From NCBI RefSeq assembly GCF_035083965.1, contig NC_089726.1, positions 11,847,501 through 11,911,500 on the forward strand: a DNA stretch of 64,000 nucleotides, in the 5' to 3' direction. A model generated the notes under the pieces. It was not told the origin of the DNA. It ran no database searches and saw nothing but the letters and a program-made list of their open reading frames with translations. The position numbers were made by a program, and so were the translations under genes. Numbering within the stretch: the stretch's first letter is position 1; every line of letters begins with the position of its first letter. Shown one piece after another: positions 26,514 to 39,500 of the stretch. This DNA is from Branchiostoma lanceolatum (Eukaryota; Chordata; Leptocardii; Amphioxiformes; Branchiostomatidae).

Positions 26514-26585
26514 TAATCTCCAAGCAGATGCTACAAAATCATTTCAAACGTTACGACTACCTACCCAACATCTGCTTGGAGATTA
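26514..26585. repeat. 72-bp hairpin element
   Basis: TAATCTCCAAGCAGATG (26514-26530) and CATCTGCTTGGAGATTA (26569-26585) are perfect inverted repeats of 17 bp around a 38-bp loop. Probably a very short MITE, placed about 220 bp upstream of the ATG of Shisa-like gene 5. Confidence 0.7.
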
Positions 26586-26619
26586 AGACGTGTTCTACCG
26601 GTGGAAGATTCCGTCACGA

Positions 26620-26801
26620 AGGAGAGGCCACACAGTGACAACATACGTCACTTCCGGTATGCAAACTGACGTAACCCTAAGGCTAATCAGACGACCAGAC
26701 TGAATTCATTTCCTCCTCTGAAATCACTTGCGACACTCCAACTTACCAGGACTACTCAACAGTTATTAACCTCGTCGAAAACAAAAGGAAGATTCGTGGC
26801 C
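26620..26801 (+). promoter_or_regulatory. Presumed promoter of Shisa-like gene 5
   Basis: Contains ACGTCACTTCCGG (about 26646) and TGACGTAACC (about 26668), CRE- and ETS-like words. The stretch TCATTTCCTC to ACCTCGTCGAAAAC just before the ATG is shared with gene 6 (32753-32830). Function is inferred from position and conservation. Confidence 0.4.
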
Positions 26802-29416
26802 ATGTTGAGGGCAACAGTTATTGTCGTCGTCGCCATTTTCGCGACAGGTAAGCAGTCATTGTACAAAGCTAGAACATCGTATCAATTGGTAACGGACCAC
26901 CTGACACTTACAGCGAGAAAATAGAGATCGTGATTATCGACATCTTCGCCATTTTACTCTTCATTCTGACGATAGCTCGGTCATTCGCCTCAAGTTTATA
27001 GTGCTTATGACTAACTGAAAACGACGCCTGAAGTTACAAATGTAACTGTTATCAGACTATGATCCGTAGACACGGTTGATGTCGAGAGAACAGTGCCGTT
27101 TTACCGTTACAGTAGGTCTGACATGGCTGCTACAGTCTGTAAGACAGTGACGAGAAGTAATTATAATGAGGAAGTGTTGAAAAGGCTACGTGTTATCAGG
27201 AGTCGGAAGGCGGACATTTTCGGTAACGTTACGTGTGCCCAGACATGTAGAGATGGAATAGGACGGAAGTTGTAATTAAGGGAGCGGTTCTGCCTTAAGT
27301 ATAATGCGTTGAAGCGTTTACCACATCTGATTACGAATGTGTATGTCTAGCTTCATACAGTTTAGATCGTAGTCTATATCAGCACTACAGAGTAAGACTG
27401 AATCGTGCCAAATCCGTCAATGATCATGACTGTGCGAAAATGGTTTGGCAGAGCGAAGCTTGTCCTTGCCCAACAACACGATAGTCACTGTTTTGATCGC
27501 ATGACATCACCTACTGTACACACTGCCAACCATAAATACAGGTAGAACGCCTGGGGGAAACAACACTCTGGCTATATTTGAGCTATGCAACGAGTTTATC
27601 TAGGGTAAGACTAGTGAAATATATGAACCTTTTTGATGAAGCAAAGATTTGCTTGCTGGTGTCTTGCGCCACAAGAAATTGACAGATCAGTCTTTAATTT
27701 CAACGATTTGGATTCGATTCGCCAAAGCTATGTGTACGTAACCCATGGGCAACAGCGAAACATTGAGGACTCAAGTATGCTAAATCTACGGTATACTGCA
27801 CCTCTCACCCCCCTCCCTCCACGGTAAATCGATATCGGGTTTACGCTTCAGTGAGAGCAACAAAGACTTGTTGTGAATCCAGGCTTATGTAAAGAATGTT
27901 ATGGTACCAGGTACGACACAGGCGTCCCTTGAACCCATATCAGGTTACCGGGCTTTCATACCCGACATGCATATTTAACATGGGCAGCAGGTTCCTCAGG
28001 TGTCAACAGCTACAAACCACTGTGCAGAAAACAGTTTAGACAGTAAACTTGCGTAAGTTCTGTGAGCCTACTCACCACTGCGCACATATGCATTTCCAAA
28101 GAAAAATACATACTAATCAAGAGAATGGTTGTCAAGTATTGGCGTGGATGTAAACTTAATGAACCTGGGGAAAGTGTTTTTTCATACCAACATTTCTGTC
28201 CTAGCTGTCGCTGGAGAGCAGTGCCGTACATTAGGAGTCCGTTCATTCTCCTGCCCACGGCTGTTCATCGACGACGACGACGACACCTACTGCTGTGAGG
28301 ATGGAACTGACTGTTGTGATAACTGTTGGGAGGCTGATGACACCTCATCTTGTACCGCCGGCTGGGACGACGCCATCAACAGTGCAGTACAACTCGGGTA
28401 TTTATTGTAAAAAAAATTGCAAAGAAAACTTGATTCCATGAACGACTGAGCTGTAATAGTGGTCCTCCTAATCGGACTGCTTAATGCAATGAACATAAGC
28501 TATATGTGCCCGTATGTCGCAAAAAACTCGCAATATGTGTTTCTACTGAAACGCGTCTCATGGATGTTGGATAGTACTGTTGTTGTTCCACATGCGTGTA
28601 GTTCCTCGCAATGTACTTTCATCTAGTTGTGAATGTCGAAGAACGTAAATCAAAAGGAAATCAAGCTCTTACTACTAGTATTTTGCTAAATCATACTAAA
28701 TTGGCGGTGTCTTTTCGTGCTAGTATCGGCGCCTTGGTTGGAATCATTGTCGGTGTCATCGTCATCATCATCATCATCATCGTGGGGATAGTCCTCTGCT
28801 GCTGCGCATGCGCCAAACAGCGACGGAGCCCGCCAGTAGCATACCAGGCTTCACCACAAGGCAAGTTCTATTTGTTCTTGTGCCACAAGTTTATTGTCAG
28901 CTCGTCTCAAATTTATCAATTTTAAGACATCTTGGGTGCATGGATCTGCACGTATGTCAAGATTCAATTTTGCAGATACATGTCTAGTCTTGGAAAGAAA
29001 TGTTTATCTCAGTGTTATCGGAAGGATTGCAGGAGGCAACATACAACTAGCTCAGTTTCTTGTTAATACGATACAACACACATAAAGTATGTCTAACCAG
29101 CCCCCCAGCACCCATTTCACAAGCCTTGCCGAAGCGTTGCTGATCCTAATGATACTAACTGTTCTTCTTGTGTTCCACAGGACAGCAGGTGAATGTCATG
29201 ACTCAGCAGGGAGCTTACGGCGCCCAGCCCGCCCAGTACATCCCTCCTGCTGGTCAGCCAGGGAAAGCCGGGTACCCAGGCCCCCCTCCAGCCTACCCCC
29301 CGGCGGGAGCACCGTACCCCCAGGGAGGGGCACCCTACCCCCAGGGTGGGACACCGTACCCCCAGGGTGGGTCACCGTACCCCACAGATGCGGCGTACCC
29401 CCCTCAGAAGGCCTGA
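26802..29416 (+). CDS. Shisa-like protein 5 (subfamily A, duplicate of gene 6)
   Basis: Exons 26802-26847, 28205-28397, 28724-28860 and 29181-29416, phases 1-2-1, 203 residues. The signal peptide is MLRATVIVVVAIFATG. The ectodomain AVAGEQCRTLG has eight cysteines and an acidic DDDDD run before TYCC. The membrane exon IGALVGIIVGV with a long Ile/Val run ends VLCCCACAK, followed by SPPVAY. The third intron starts with GC (28861-28862) instead of GT; the frame joins only at this point (CAAG/GCAAGT), and gene 6 has the same. The tail has one PPAY followed by four PYPQGG-type units. The gene is part of a segmental duplication of roughly 26.7-32.1 kb against 32.75-36.4 kb. Confidence 0.9.
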
Positions 29417-29787
29417 GCTATTTGATTGCTTCAAATATTTCAGTTTGGATGCAAACATACAATAATACTTAAATTGTGCTCATGCCAAAAATACGCAAAC
29501 CAAATATGCAAACCACCCTGCAGTACACAAGGGTACCAAGTAAGTTTCAAGGAACGAATTATGAAATCATTTTACATGACATTGTATAACATTAGGTTAA
29601 GGCTTTTCAAAGAGCGCCAACAGAGACAATAGGCAACAAATCACAACATATCACCTAGCAAAGTGTTTTGGAAATCGTTACGTACAATTCATCAGAAATA
29701 TTTTTACCGATAACGACAGGCTAGAATAGTTTTATAATGATTCGATGTAGCCAGGAATGTTTGACCTTACCGCATATTCTGCTGTTG

Positions 29788-31086
29788 CAGGGTTCGAAAT
29801 ACAATGAAGCAACTTGCAATCTGCAAGTGATTTTCAAGATTTGCAAGTAAAAATTGATATGAACTTGCAATTATGCAAGTTGAAAAATACAAGTTTGTAT
29901 TCCATGAATGCCTGGGATGCTGGGAACAAGCTGTTCTCGTTACACACTGACACACAATTATCCCATGCAATACGGTAAATTTTCAATTGAAATAGAGAAA
30001 TCAATGCTTTTTCGTTCGAAACCCAGATCGAGAATTTTTTTGGCTGAACTTTGCGCTGGAAAAGGACAAAAACACATACCGTCAGAAAATCAAAATGACC
30101 AACGTACATATAAAACATGCTGACCTCTAGCAATTTTCTACATTAGGCCACACCAACTTGATTTTATGGATGACATCCTCTGGAGACCCCAAAACTAATG
30201 CGCGCGGGCGAAAAAAAGAAAAATCCAGCAAAAAAAAATGCTGCTAAACCACAGGACTACTAGTACAAAGCTGGTATTGCGAATTGAACCACAGAACACA
30301 GTTTATTTGTAGGAGGTACATGTAGGTTGTCTTGTTCATCATAGCAGACTCAGCGCAAGTGATTAATTTTTAATATATTGACAAGAACGACCACAGAATA
30401 GTATACTATTAGAAGGTATTTGGCTCCAAGGACTGTGGATGATATATGACTGTGATGAGAATACTCATATCATATACACCCATAAGGGCAGTTTCAACAT
30501 ACATGGCATTGAACTCCATATTAAGCATTCCATGGTTTACGCTCACAAATCCCTCTGCCAATCCCTCAATTCCTCTCCCATGTCTCTCATTGTTGCAAAA
30601 GAAACGTGTGAGAGCCACTCTGGATAGGTCGTGTTTGAAATTGTCTGGGCGATACTCGCTGGCCTCCGCGATCCTCTTGTACAACTGTGCAAACGCAAAT
30701 TCCCCCTAGCCAACATCGATGGCATACCAATCCACAAATACGCCCCAGTTTTCTGATAAGCCGGTACAGTGCTAGCCTTTTGCGGCAATCTAAGTCGGCA
30801 AGTTCCTGAGTTCCGTGTAGCCTTGGAGGAGGTGATTTTTTTTTGTTTTTTTGTTGTTGTTGAGAACAGGCGAAAATCAATGCGCGCGCGGATGTCATCC
30901 ATAAGATTAAGTTGGTGTGGCCTTACATGTTAATTGTTTATAGTCTTCTGATAATGCTATAAAAGTTGCAATGTCAGGCTGAGTATGTATGTAGAGCAAA
31001 AGTAGTTACATACCGACTATGATATTGCAAGTTAATATTTCAAATTGCAATTTTGCAAGTAACCAAAAAAAAGTATTTCGATCCAT
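29788..31086. mobile_element. hAT-like non-autonomous element, interrupted by a second element
   Basis: The left end CAGGGTTCGAAATAC (from 29788) and the right end GTATTTCGATCCATG (to 31086) are imperfect inverted repeats of the hAT 'CAGGG' type. Repeated CTTGCAA/TTGCAAG words lie just inside both ends. The paralogous site downstream of gene 6 (35360-35372) has no insert, so the junctions are defined by comparison. The expected 8-bp target duplication is not clean. No transposase seen. Confidence 0.6.
30145..30923. mobile_element. DNA transposon derivative nested in the hAT-like element
   Basis: Left end AGGCCACACCAACTTGATTT plus ATGGATGACATCC; right end GGATGTCATCCATAAGATTA running to GTTGGTGTGGCCT. 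The inverted ends are about 36 bp. The same ends occur at 15611-15976, and an internal segment (about 30266-30330) recurs reversed at 63895-63985. Open frames on the minus strand (30543-30902) show no recognisable transposase. Confidence 0.75.
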
Positions 31087-32850
31087 GCGTTGAGAGGATT
31101 TCTCTCGTGTGTGCCTTTACATGTACATCTTATCAATGCACTGTCCTGTTGCCAGTGCCCGGAGGGTTTTGTGTCAGAGTCGGGGAATTGACCGTCCTTG
31201 TGTTCAAGTATGACTCAGCCTTTTGACACGTAGTTAACCAAGGTAAATCTAATTATAGGGAAGGGAAAAATCGCCCGTTGACTCATTCAACGAGATATAC
31301 GCTTTAGCAAAATATTACCTTACACAAGACTTGAAATCACGCATTTTCTATTGTATCTAATTCCGATGATAATTTGCTTATCAAATTAGCACTCAATAAA
31401 ATAACGAACACACTTCAATGCGTTACTTGTGGGTTATTCTAAAGATAAAGGTTATCAGAATGGATAGAAGTACATCAGAGAAGTTCAAATTTTGTGAAAC
31501 GAGGAAAGGTCTGTGACATCATGCACTAGTGTACTGTTCCAGAACAGAGAGATCTTTATTTACACAACAAAAGTACAGCGATTTTCGTAAGGTTTACCAC
31601 GTCCATTCATACAAACAGTCAAGTGGATACACATTAATCAAGCTGCATAAATGTATATGAATAGATTTGAATAAATCAACATGTTGAGTCCAACGTATCG
31701 TTTACACAATTGGTTCTAAGGTCTTAACATTCTTTGGAAGTTCTGTTCATCTAGATGCAAAGATGTATTGCAGATACAGACATAATTCGCCAGGTTCATG
31801 TTGATGATTGTTTGTAATGACGTTAGGTGATTTTGATAAATCTGCTTGCGTATGTTTCCACTTAGCTTCAATGTTCGCTGCAAACAGAGAAACTTTGGTT
31901 TTCGTTGGCATAGTAGTAGCATGCCATAAGGGCATTTGAATACCAGAGATCTAGAGTCATTGCAGTAAAAAGAACCCACCTGCGAAGCTAACTTATAAAT
32001 GTATTGCATCAGCCTACACCCCAACCCACTATAGAAGAAAGTATCGGAAGCCAAATGCATTGATGTCCAAATCTAAGAATTTCACAAATGTTTAAAATGT
32101 TGGTATAATACCCACTTGGCGTGGTGTTAGACAGTCGTCCTTTAAGACCCTGTAAGTGTTCAGTTAGATTTGTTTAACAGTTTGATTTTAGTTTGATTGT
32201 AGTTTGATAGGTCACAATAACAACAGACGTCACTTCCTGAAGGTAGACGCCTTCTGTAACGGTGGCCGCAGAACACAGTATCAACAATAGTAGTTCGGGT
32301 ATGAAGTAGTGCGTCGCATTGCTTGAAAAGGCCGCAGTTTTTCTTCTGTGTACGTACGTTGGCGAGGCTGAAACTGTGGTGAATGGTAGAGGAATACGTC
32401 AGTTTTGAGACTGTATGAGTTGGATTACAATGTTTTTTCGGTCGGCTTGGATTCGCGCCTGGATATTGTTACCGCCCGACTACTGTGAGTCGGCTGCAGT
32501 ACGGTGACCTCCACTGGGGGTCATATCAAAGTGGCTTTTAAAAGAGAACGAGCCGGCAAATATAAGCTCATTTTCACATATTTTGTAGATTGAACCTTGA
32601 AGTCAAACATATTAAAATCTGGCACCCTTATTTTGCACCTTACTTTAAATTTCCAAGCGTCGAAGCTTCTCACTTTGGGATCCTTAACCATGTAAATCCC
32701 TATAGACGAAATACTGTGGTCTGCAACCTTCAAGGCTACGCAGAAGATCAGTTCATTTCCTCTCGGCCCTGAAACTACTTGCGACTCTTCAAGTTCAGGG
32801 CTACTCAACAGTTCTGAACCTCGTCGAAAACAGCGAGAAGGCTCCTGACC
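31087..32850. other. Distal part of the first duplication unit and upstream region of gene 6
   Basis: 31087-32128 is paralogous to 35373-36425. 32129-32750 has no match that I noticed. 32753-32850 matches the promoter-proximal block of gene 5. No coding exon was recognised. Confidence 0.5.
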
Positions 32851-34859
32851 ATGTTGCGAGAAACACTTATTGTCATCGTCACCATTTTTGCGACAGGTAA
32901 GCATTCATTTTGCATAGCGAGAACATTATCAGTTTATAACGGAACGCCTGGCACTAACTACGGGAAAAAGAGGAAGTCTCTTGATCATCGCCGTTTTTAC
33001 TTTCACTCTGACGACATACATGTGTATAGCCAGGGCATTTTGACTCAAGTTGATAGTGCTATGATTGTGACTGAAAGTTCCAAATGTAATAAGCCACCTA
33101 AAAACTGTATCACTAGCCATCGGAGACACAGTTGAGGTCATGCAATAGAAGAGTGTCGTTAGTATAGTAGGTCTGAAATGGTGGCTAGTACTGCCTGGAC
33201 ATGCGGTGACTAGAATTAAATGTGGAAATGTTGAAAAGGCTACGTGGCGTAAGGAATAGGATATACATGTAAGGCAGAGGTGCATGTACGTGTTACGCTT
33301 CAGTGAGAGCAGCAAAAACTTTGTTGTGAAGCCAGGCGTCTGTAAAGAATGTTATGGTACCAGGTACGACACCTTGAACCCATATCAACTTACCGAGCTT
33401 TTATAACCCGGCATGTATATTTAACCTACGTGCAGCAGCTTCCTCAGGTGTCAAAAGTCAACAGTGCAGTAAACTTGCGTACACGGACGAAGCTCTGTGA
33501 GTCATCTCACCAGTGCATACATGTGTATTTCCAAAAGAAAATACAAAATACATAGCAGTGAATCTTCATGAATGGTTGTTGTTTCATGTTGGTGTGGATT
33601 TCATCACGATACAATGTACAATGTACAAGGGGCAAAGTAATGGGTTTCGTTTTTATTTTTCATACATCTCTCATTTTTTGTCTCATGTACATTGTATGTC
33701 CTAGCTGTTGCTGGAGAACAATGTCGGGCGCCAGGGAACCTCACTACATTCTCCTGCCCACGACCGCTCATTGACTACAATGAGGACATCTACTGCTGTA
33801 ATGGTACCTGTTGTTACGACTGCTGGAAGTCTGATGACACATCATCTTGTGCTGACCTCATCGTTACCAATGCAGCGACATTCAGGTATGTATTTTGTCT
33901 TCACTGAAAAATTGCAAAGAACAATATCGAGCTGCAATAGACACTCTCTCAACGGACTGGTAATGCTATGAACTCGCGATACGTGTGTCTAAAGCGCGTC
34001 TCAGGCAATATTGATGTTGTATAGTGCTGTTGTTGTATAGGTTTCATCTAGTTGTGAATGTCGTAGAATGTGAATGAAAAGAATATCAAGCTCTTACTAA
34101 TAGTATTTTCATACTAAATCGGCGGTGTCTTTTCATGCCAGTATCGGCGGCTTGGTTGGAATCATTGTCGGTGTCATCATCATCACCATCATCATCTTCG
34201 TGGGGATAGTCCTCTGCTGCTGCGCATGCGCCAAACAGCGACGGACCCCGCCAGTAGCGTACCAGGCTTCACCGCAAGGCAAGTTCTATTTGTTCTTGTG
34301 CCACAAGTTTATTGTCAGCTCGTCTCCAATTCATCAGTTTTAAGACATCTTGGGTGCATCGATCTGCACGTATATATATATCAATATTTAATTTTGCAGA
34401 AATGTCTAGTTTTGGAAAGGAATGTTTATCTCAGTGTTATCGGAAGGATTGCAGGAGGCAACATACAACTAGCTCAGTTTCTTGTTGATACGATATAACA
34501 TACATAGAGTACATGTATGTCTAACCAGCCCTCCAGCACCCATTTCACAAGCCTTGCCGAAGCGTTGCTGATCCTAATGATACTGACTGTTCTTCTTGTG
34601 TTCCACAGGACGACAGGTGACTGTCATGACTCAGCAGGGAGCTTACGGCGCCCAGCCCGCCCAGTACATCCCTCCTGCTGGTCAGCCAGGGGAAGCCGGG
34701 TACCCAGGCCCCCCTCCAGCCTACCCCCCGGCCGGAGCACCTTACCCCCCGGCCGGAGCACCTTACCCCCCGGGAGGGGCACCATACCCCCAGGGAGGGG
34801 CTCCCTACCCCCAGGGGGAAACACCGTACCCCACAGATGCGACGTACCTCCCTCACTGA
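32851..34859 (+). CDS. Shisa-like protein 6 (subfamily A, duplicate of gene 5)
   Basis: Exons 32851-32896, 33705-33885, 34142-34278 and 34609-34859, phases 1-2-1, 204 residues. The signal peptide is MLRETLIVIVTIFATG. The ectodomain AVAGEQCRAPG keeps all eight cysteines but differs from gene 5 at about half of its positions and is four codons shorter. The membrane exon and the tail differ at only a few. The third intron again begins with GC (34279-34280). The tail has PPAY, then PYPPAGA and PYPQGGA units, ending DATYLPH. Introns 1 and 2 are shorter than in gene 5. Adaptor role inferred from architecture only. Confidence 0.9.
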
Positions 34860-36516
34860 GAGAGCTTAACTCATTCAACCACTACAAAAGTTCCGGATGT
34901 AAAATTTGATTGCGCTCATGCCATAAAGTGATCTAGAAGCCATCCTGTATTACACAGAGGTATCAAACTGGTTTTCAAGAAGGTGTGGCAAAATAGTTTA
35001 CATGTGTAACATTAGGTTAAGCCGTTTCAACGGTTTTCAGAAGACGTCAAATTAGAGTTGCTACAAATTACTAGCCTCTTCCAGGCTCCACATGTCGCTT
35101 GAAAAATAGTAGAAATTGGCCAAAATAGACAGATAACATGCCAGAGGAGTTAGCCCGCTAAAGAAGTACAGTTTGTGACATGTGGAACCTAACAGGGGCT
35201 AACAGGAGACTTTAACAAATTACAACATCTGACCTACACGTATGTAGCAAAATGTTTGAAAATCGTTACTTACAATTGATCAGAAACATTTCTACTGATA
35301 ACGACAGGCAAGAATAGTCATATAATGATGCGATGTTGCTAGGAATGTTTGGCCTTACTGCATATTGTGCTGTTGATAGGATTTCTCTCGTGTGTTCCTT
35401 TATATATGATACATATACATCTTATCAATGCACTGGCCTGTTGCCAGTGTACGGAGGGGTTTTATGTCAGAGTCGGGGAAATGGCCTTCCTGGTGTTCAA
35501 GTACTCAGCCTTTTGACACGTAGGTAACCAAGGTAAATCTAATTATAGGGAAGGGGAGGATCGCCCATCGACTAATTCAACGAGATATAAATATATACGC
35601 GCTTTAGCAAAATATTACTATACTCAAGACTTGAAATCACGCATTTTCTATTGTATCTAATTCCAATGATTATTTACTTCGCAGATAATAACGAACACAC
35701 TTCCATTGCGTTATTTGTGACTCATTTTCAAAGATCAAGGTTATCAGAATGGATAGAAGTTCATCAGAGAAATTTGAATTTTGTGAAACTTAAGAGGAAA
35801 AGTCTGTGACACTATGCACTAGTGTACTGTTCCAGAGAGATCTTTATTGACACAACAAAAAGGGCGGCGACTTTCGTAAGGTCTACTTCATCTATACACG
35901 CAAACAGTCAAGTGGATACAAATTAATCAGCCTACATATAAATGTATATGAATAAATCATCAAGTTGAGTCCAACGTATCATTGACACTATTGGTTCTTA
36001 AGTCTTAACATTCTTTGGAAGTTGTGTTCACATGGATGCAAAGCCCTGTGTACTGCAGATACAGGCATCATTCGCTAGGTTCGTGTACATGTTCAAGAGT
36101 GTTTGTAATGACATTGTGTGATTTCAATAAATCTGCATGTATATTTCTCCCCTCCGCTTTAATGTACGCTGCAAAAAGAGAAACTTTGGTTTTGGTTGGC
36201 ATAGTATTAGCATGCCAGGACATTTGTATACCAGAGAGTTATTGCAGTTCTGCATTGTTTATACCTACACCCCCACATCACCACAGAAGAAAGTATCGGA
36301 AGCAAAATGCAAATGCAATGTCCAGATTTCCTTCCATCAAATGAGTAATTCAATTTCACGCAACCGTAGAATTTCACAAATGTTTAAAACGTTGGTATGA
36401 TACCCACTTGGCATGGGATTAGGGTGACAGCAAGTTCAAGTTGCGCCCATGGGGTTCAAAGTTCAGATAAATTTACATTCGTTCCAGTCTGCGTGGGGGG
36501 CCTGCGGCAGAGAACT
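34860..36516. other. Second copy of the duplication unit's 3' flank
   Basis: Paralogous to 29417-29787 and 31087-32128. It contains one private insert at about 35069-35200 with imperfect inverted ends (CTCCACATGTCGC / GTGACATGTGGAAC). That insert carries AATAGTAGAAATTGGCCAAA, a word shared with the fold-back element at 39542-39742. No gene was seen before the PIPOX ATG. Confidence 0.5.
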
Positions 36517-39500
36517 ATGGCGTCTGTACCTTACTATGACCACATCGTGGTAGGCTGTGGTGGTGTCGGTAGTGCGGCGCTCTACTGGCTGTCCAGGAGG
36601 GCTGGAAAAGGTAAATCTTCAATGCCACCTCACGGACTGACATATCTAGTTTCTTTATTCCAGGTAAATAGGCGCAACACACCACCTTTGTACCGTAGGT
36701 GTAAGCTGCGTAAGACCTGTAAGGTTCGATCTACTCACACGGGATGGACTCCTACTCTCAGTTTCATAAGAGTGGTGGGTTCTTTTTCGTGCTCGAGGTA
36801 TGGCTCTCAAACACGGGACCTGATCCGTCTTTACGTCCCATCCGAAAGAACGTGCCTAACTTAGGTACTTATTTTTACCAAAGTGATGTACGGAAAAAGG
36901 TGTAAGGTGTCTTTCTCAAGGGTACAACACCGGGCCTCGCTAGGGATTTGAACCCAGAACTATTGGATTATAAGACAACAACTCTAACCACAAGGCCACC
37001 TCGTCACCTGGTGTTTTTAAGTACGAGGTGGTCTTTCCGAAACTTCACAACTGCACAGTGCTCAACGTTTGATCGTGTCGCGTTTTACCGCCAAAATAAT
37101 CCATATTTGTAAACATTACCCCTCAACGTGCTTACAGCGTTCAACATCAACATTGTGCAAGCCTGTGGGGTAAGAATGTAAAAACGCTTTCTGTTGACCT
37201 TCTGCATACCACGCCTGAAGGGCACACGAGAGGTCACACGAGAAGTCAAGGGAGGTGTGGTTTTAACGCCCCTTTGTATCTCCTTTCCACAAGAGGCTGC
37301 GGCCGCTGAGCTACCAAAGATTTGACAGATTGCTTAATTCGCACATAAAGAAATATTTTTTTGTTCGTTTTGTGTGTTTTGTTTTCCTTTAAAGCATACT
37401 TTTACATTTTGCATCATATTCAAATTATGAAATCAAGGTCACACAAATCCAATTTTGGTCAAGGTCATTCAGTGATCACCTTCTAGTGGCGGGGGTGACA
37501 TAGTCTAAGAATACGATGATTCTCCTTTCATCACACTCCTTATACTTTTCACACAACTCCCAGGTGTCCTAGGTCTGGAGCAGTTTAAGCTGGGACATGA
37601 CAACGGCGGCTCTCAGGACCACTCCAGGATCATGTGAGTTCTGTCTCTATGGCTGCTTCAGCCCTATTTATGTTACCTGTAGCCTTGAAGCTGCATTCGG
37701 GTCTTATTACGTGGTGACCTTTAGGTAAAAACAATCAAATTGTCTGCGTAATCGAAACTTATCTTACAATTACGACTGTCTAAATGAATGATTACATGGT
37801 CTTGGCAATTGCCCAAAGGACCCCATAAGTTTTTTTTTCTTGTTTTTTTTGCACCTTGATTAAAAGAAGTTTGTCACAATAAGAGATTCACTTCTTCTCT
37901 TTTGGCAGCCGGCTGTCTTATCACCATCCACGGTACACAAGGCTCCTTAAGGACTCATACCAAGCGTGAGTCAATATCCCTTTGTGTCTCCTCACCCCTG
38001 CTTTATTCTATCACATGGCCAGTGTTCCTCCCTTCCTCTCATTCTTTCTCCTTCCATTTCAAGGTTACCTATTATCTTGTGGCGGTGTTGTTTTGTTTGA
38101 TCAGTCATATTACAGACGAAGCCACTTAATTGCACCTCGGATAAACGCACTTTCCATTTAATTGCACCGAATCCCAATATCCAAAACCGATTCCCATTCA
38201 CTGCATTGTTAGTGACTCCGCATATCTGCACCGCGCATGGTCACCAATGCCGGATAACTGCACCATTTAAAAAAAAAATCCTCGACAAGTTAACTGAAAA
38301 GGTGCGCTAAAATCGGCAGACGCGGTACAAATGAGCCGATACCTGCCGGTGTAAAGGCGCAATACCGCCAATATGTTTGAAACTGTTTTGAGTAACAAAA
38401 CAAGTATGAAATTGCCGTCCGTTATTTACTAGTATGGAATTAAAGTAGTTTCTCATTAATTATGCAAATGAAGCCTACATTTAATTTGCATATTTTCTAT
38501 CTATCAACATTCCTATCTTCCTCGGTTACAAATGTCACATATTTGGATAGTCATATCCTGGAACACAGCGGGTTTTTAAAATTACCTCATTAATTATGCA
38601 AATAAGAATCTGATTCGCATAATTATCATCCAATCATACAAAGCATCACGTAAGCTATCTACATACCAAAAATCATGACCATCCATCAAGCCCACCTTGA
38701 GTTGTAGTGTATTCTCATTAATTATGCAAATGAGGTCCTCATTTGCATAGTTGATATCTATATATATTACATCCACCCTTCATCAAATACTTCTTCAGCA
38801 ATACATATCCATACTCCATGTACAACCTCCATGTACACCATACAGTATGACGTATACTGATAAATCACCTCTTCCTTCCTAGATATAACATGGTTAACCC
38901 ACCTACCCTGAACACCGTCCTATCCCCATGCTGTGACACACCACTACTGATTGTTCTTCCTGGTGTAAGGCAGTGTATATCCAATTTTGGTCTGCTTCCA
39001 CCAAATTCCACACCACTTTCTGCCGCTAGCTTTCTCATACCACTGCCGACAGCTTGAGTGACAAGCCAATTTGTCCCAACTATTAAGTTTCCTGCCTCCC
39101 ACATGACAAATACGCAACCGTACCACTTATCCTTGACCCCTCGAAACAACACCGGCAACACGTCCCAGCCAGAACACAATGCTCTAGCATACAATATAAC
39201 ACATTTTTACACTTTTCTCGTTAATTATGCAGAGCACTTCGCCCAAAATCATTTTGAGATTTCCCACATACACACCGACACACCAACTACGACAACAAAC
39301 CATCCAGGCGTTCTCGACTTATTCTGTTCACTAACAGACACACAGACAAGCATCAACGAATAACCCTCTTGACGAAGGTAATAAGGCGGTCTCCATTGAC
39401 AGTTACGTTGATAGGAATCGTATGGGAGGTCCCGGGCGGGTCACTCGTAATCAGTAACCAAGTTTTAGTTTCAATTCCTAGTTTCATGGCGGTACATGAT

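Noticed and set aside
30543-30902. 119-codon minus-strand frame as a transposase fragment
   Set aside because: It lies within the nested element but shows no recognisable catalytic motif.
36926-37008. A real tRNA gene on the minus strand
   Set aside because: The A and B boxes are present, but the sequence continues into a SINE body and I could not fold a clean cloverleaf, so it is called a tRNA-derived SINE.
38454-39240. CRISPR-like or satellite array from repeated ATTAATTATGCAAATGAG words
   Set aside because: Spacing is irregular and flanks are similar between copies; this is a dispersed eukaryotic repeat.
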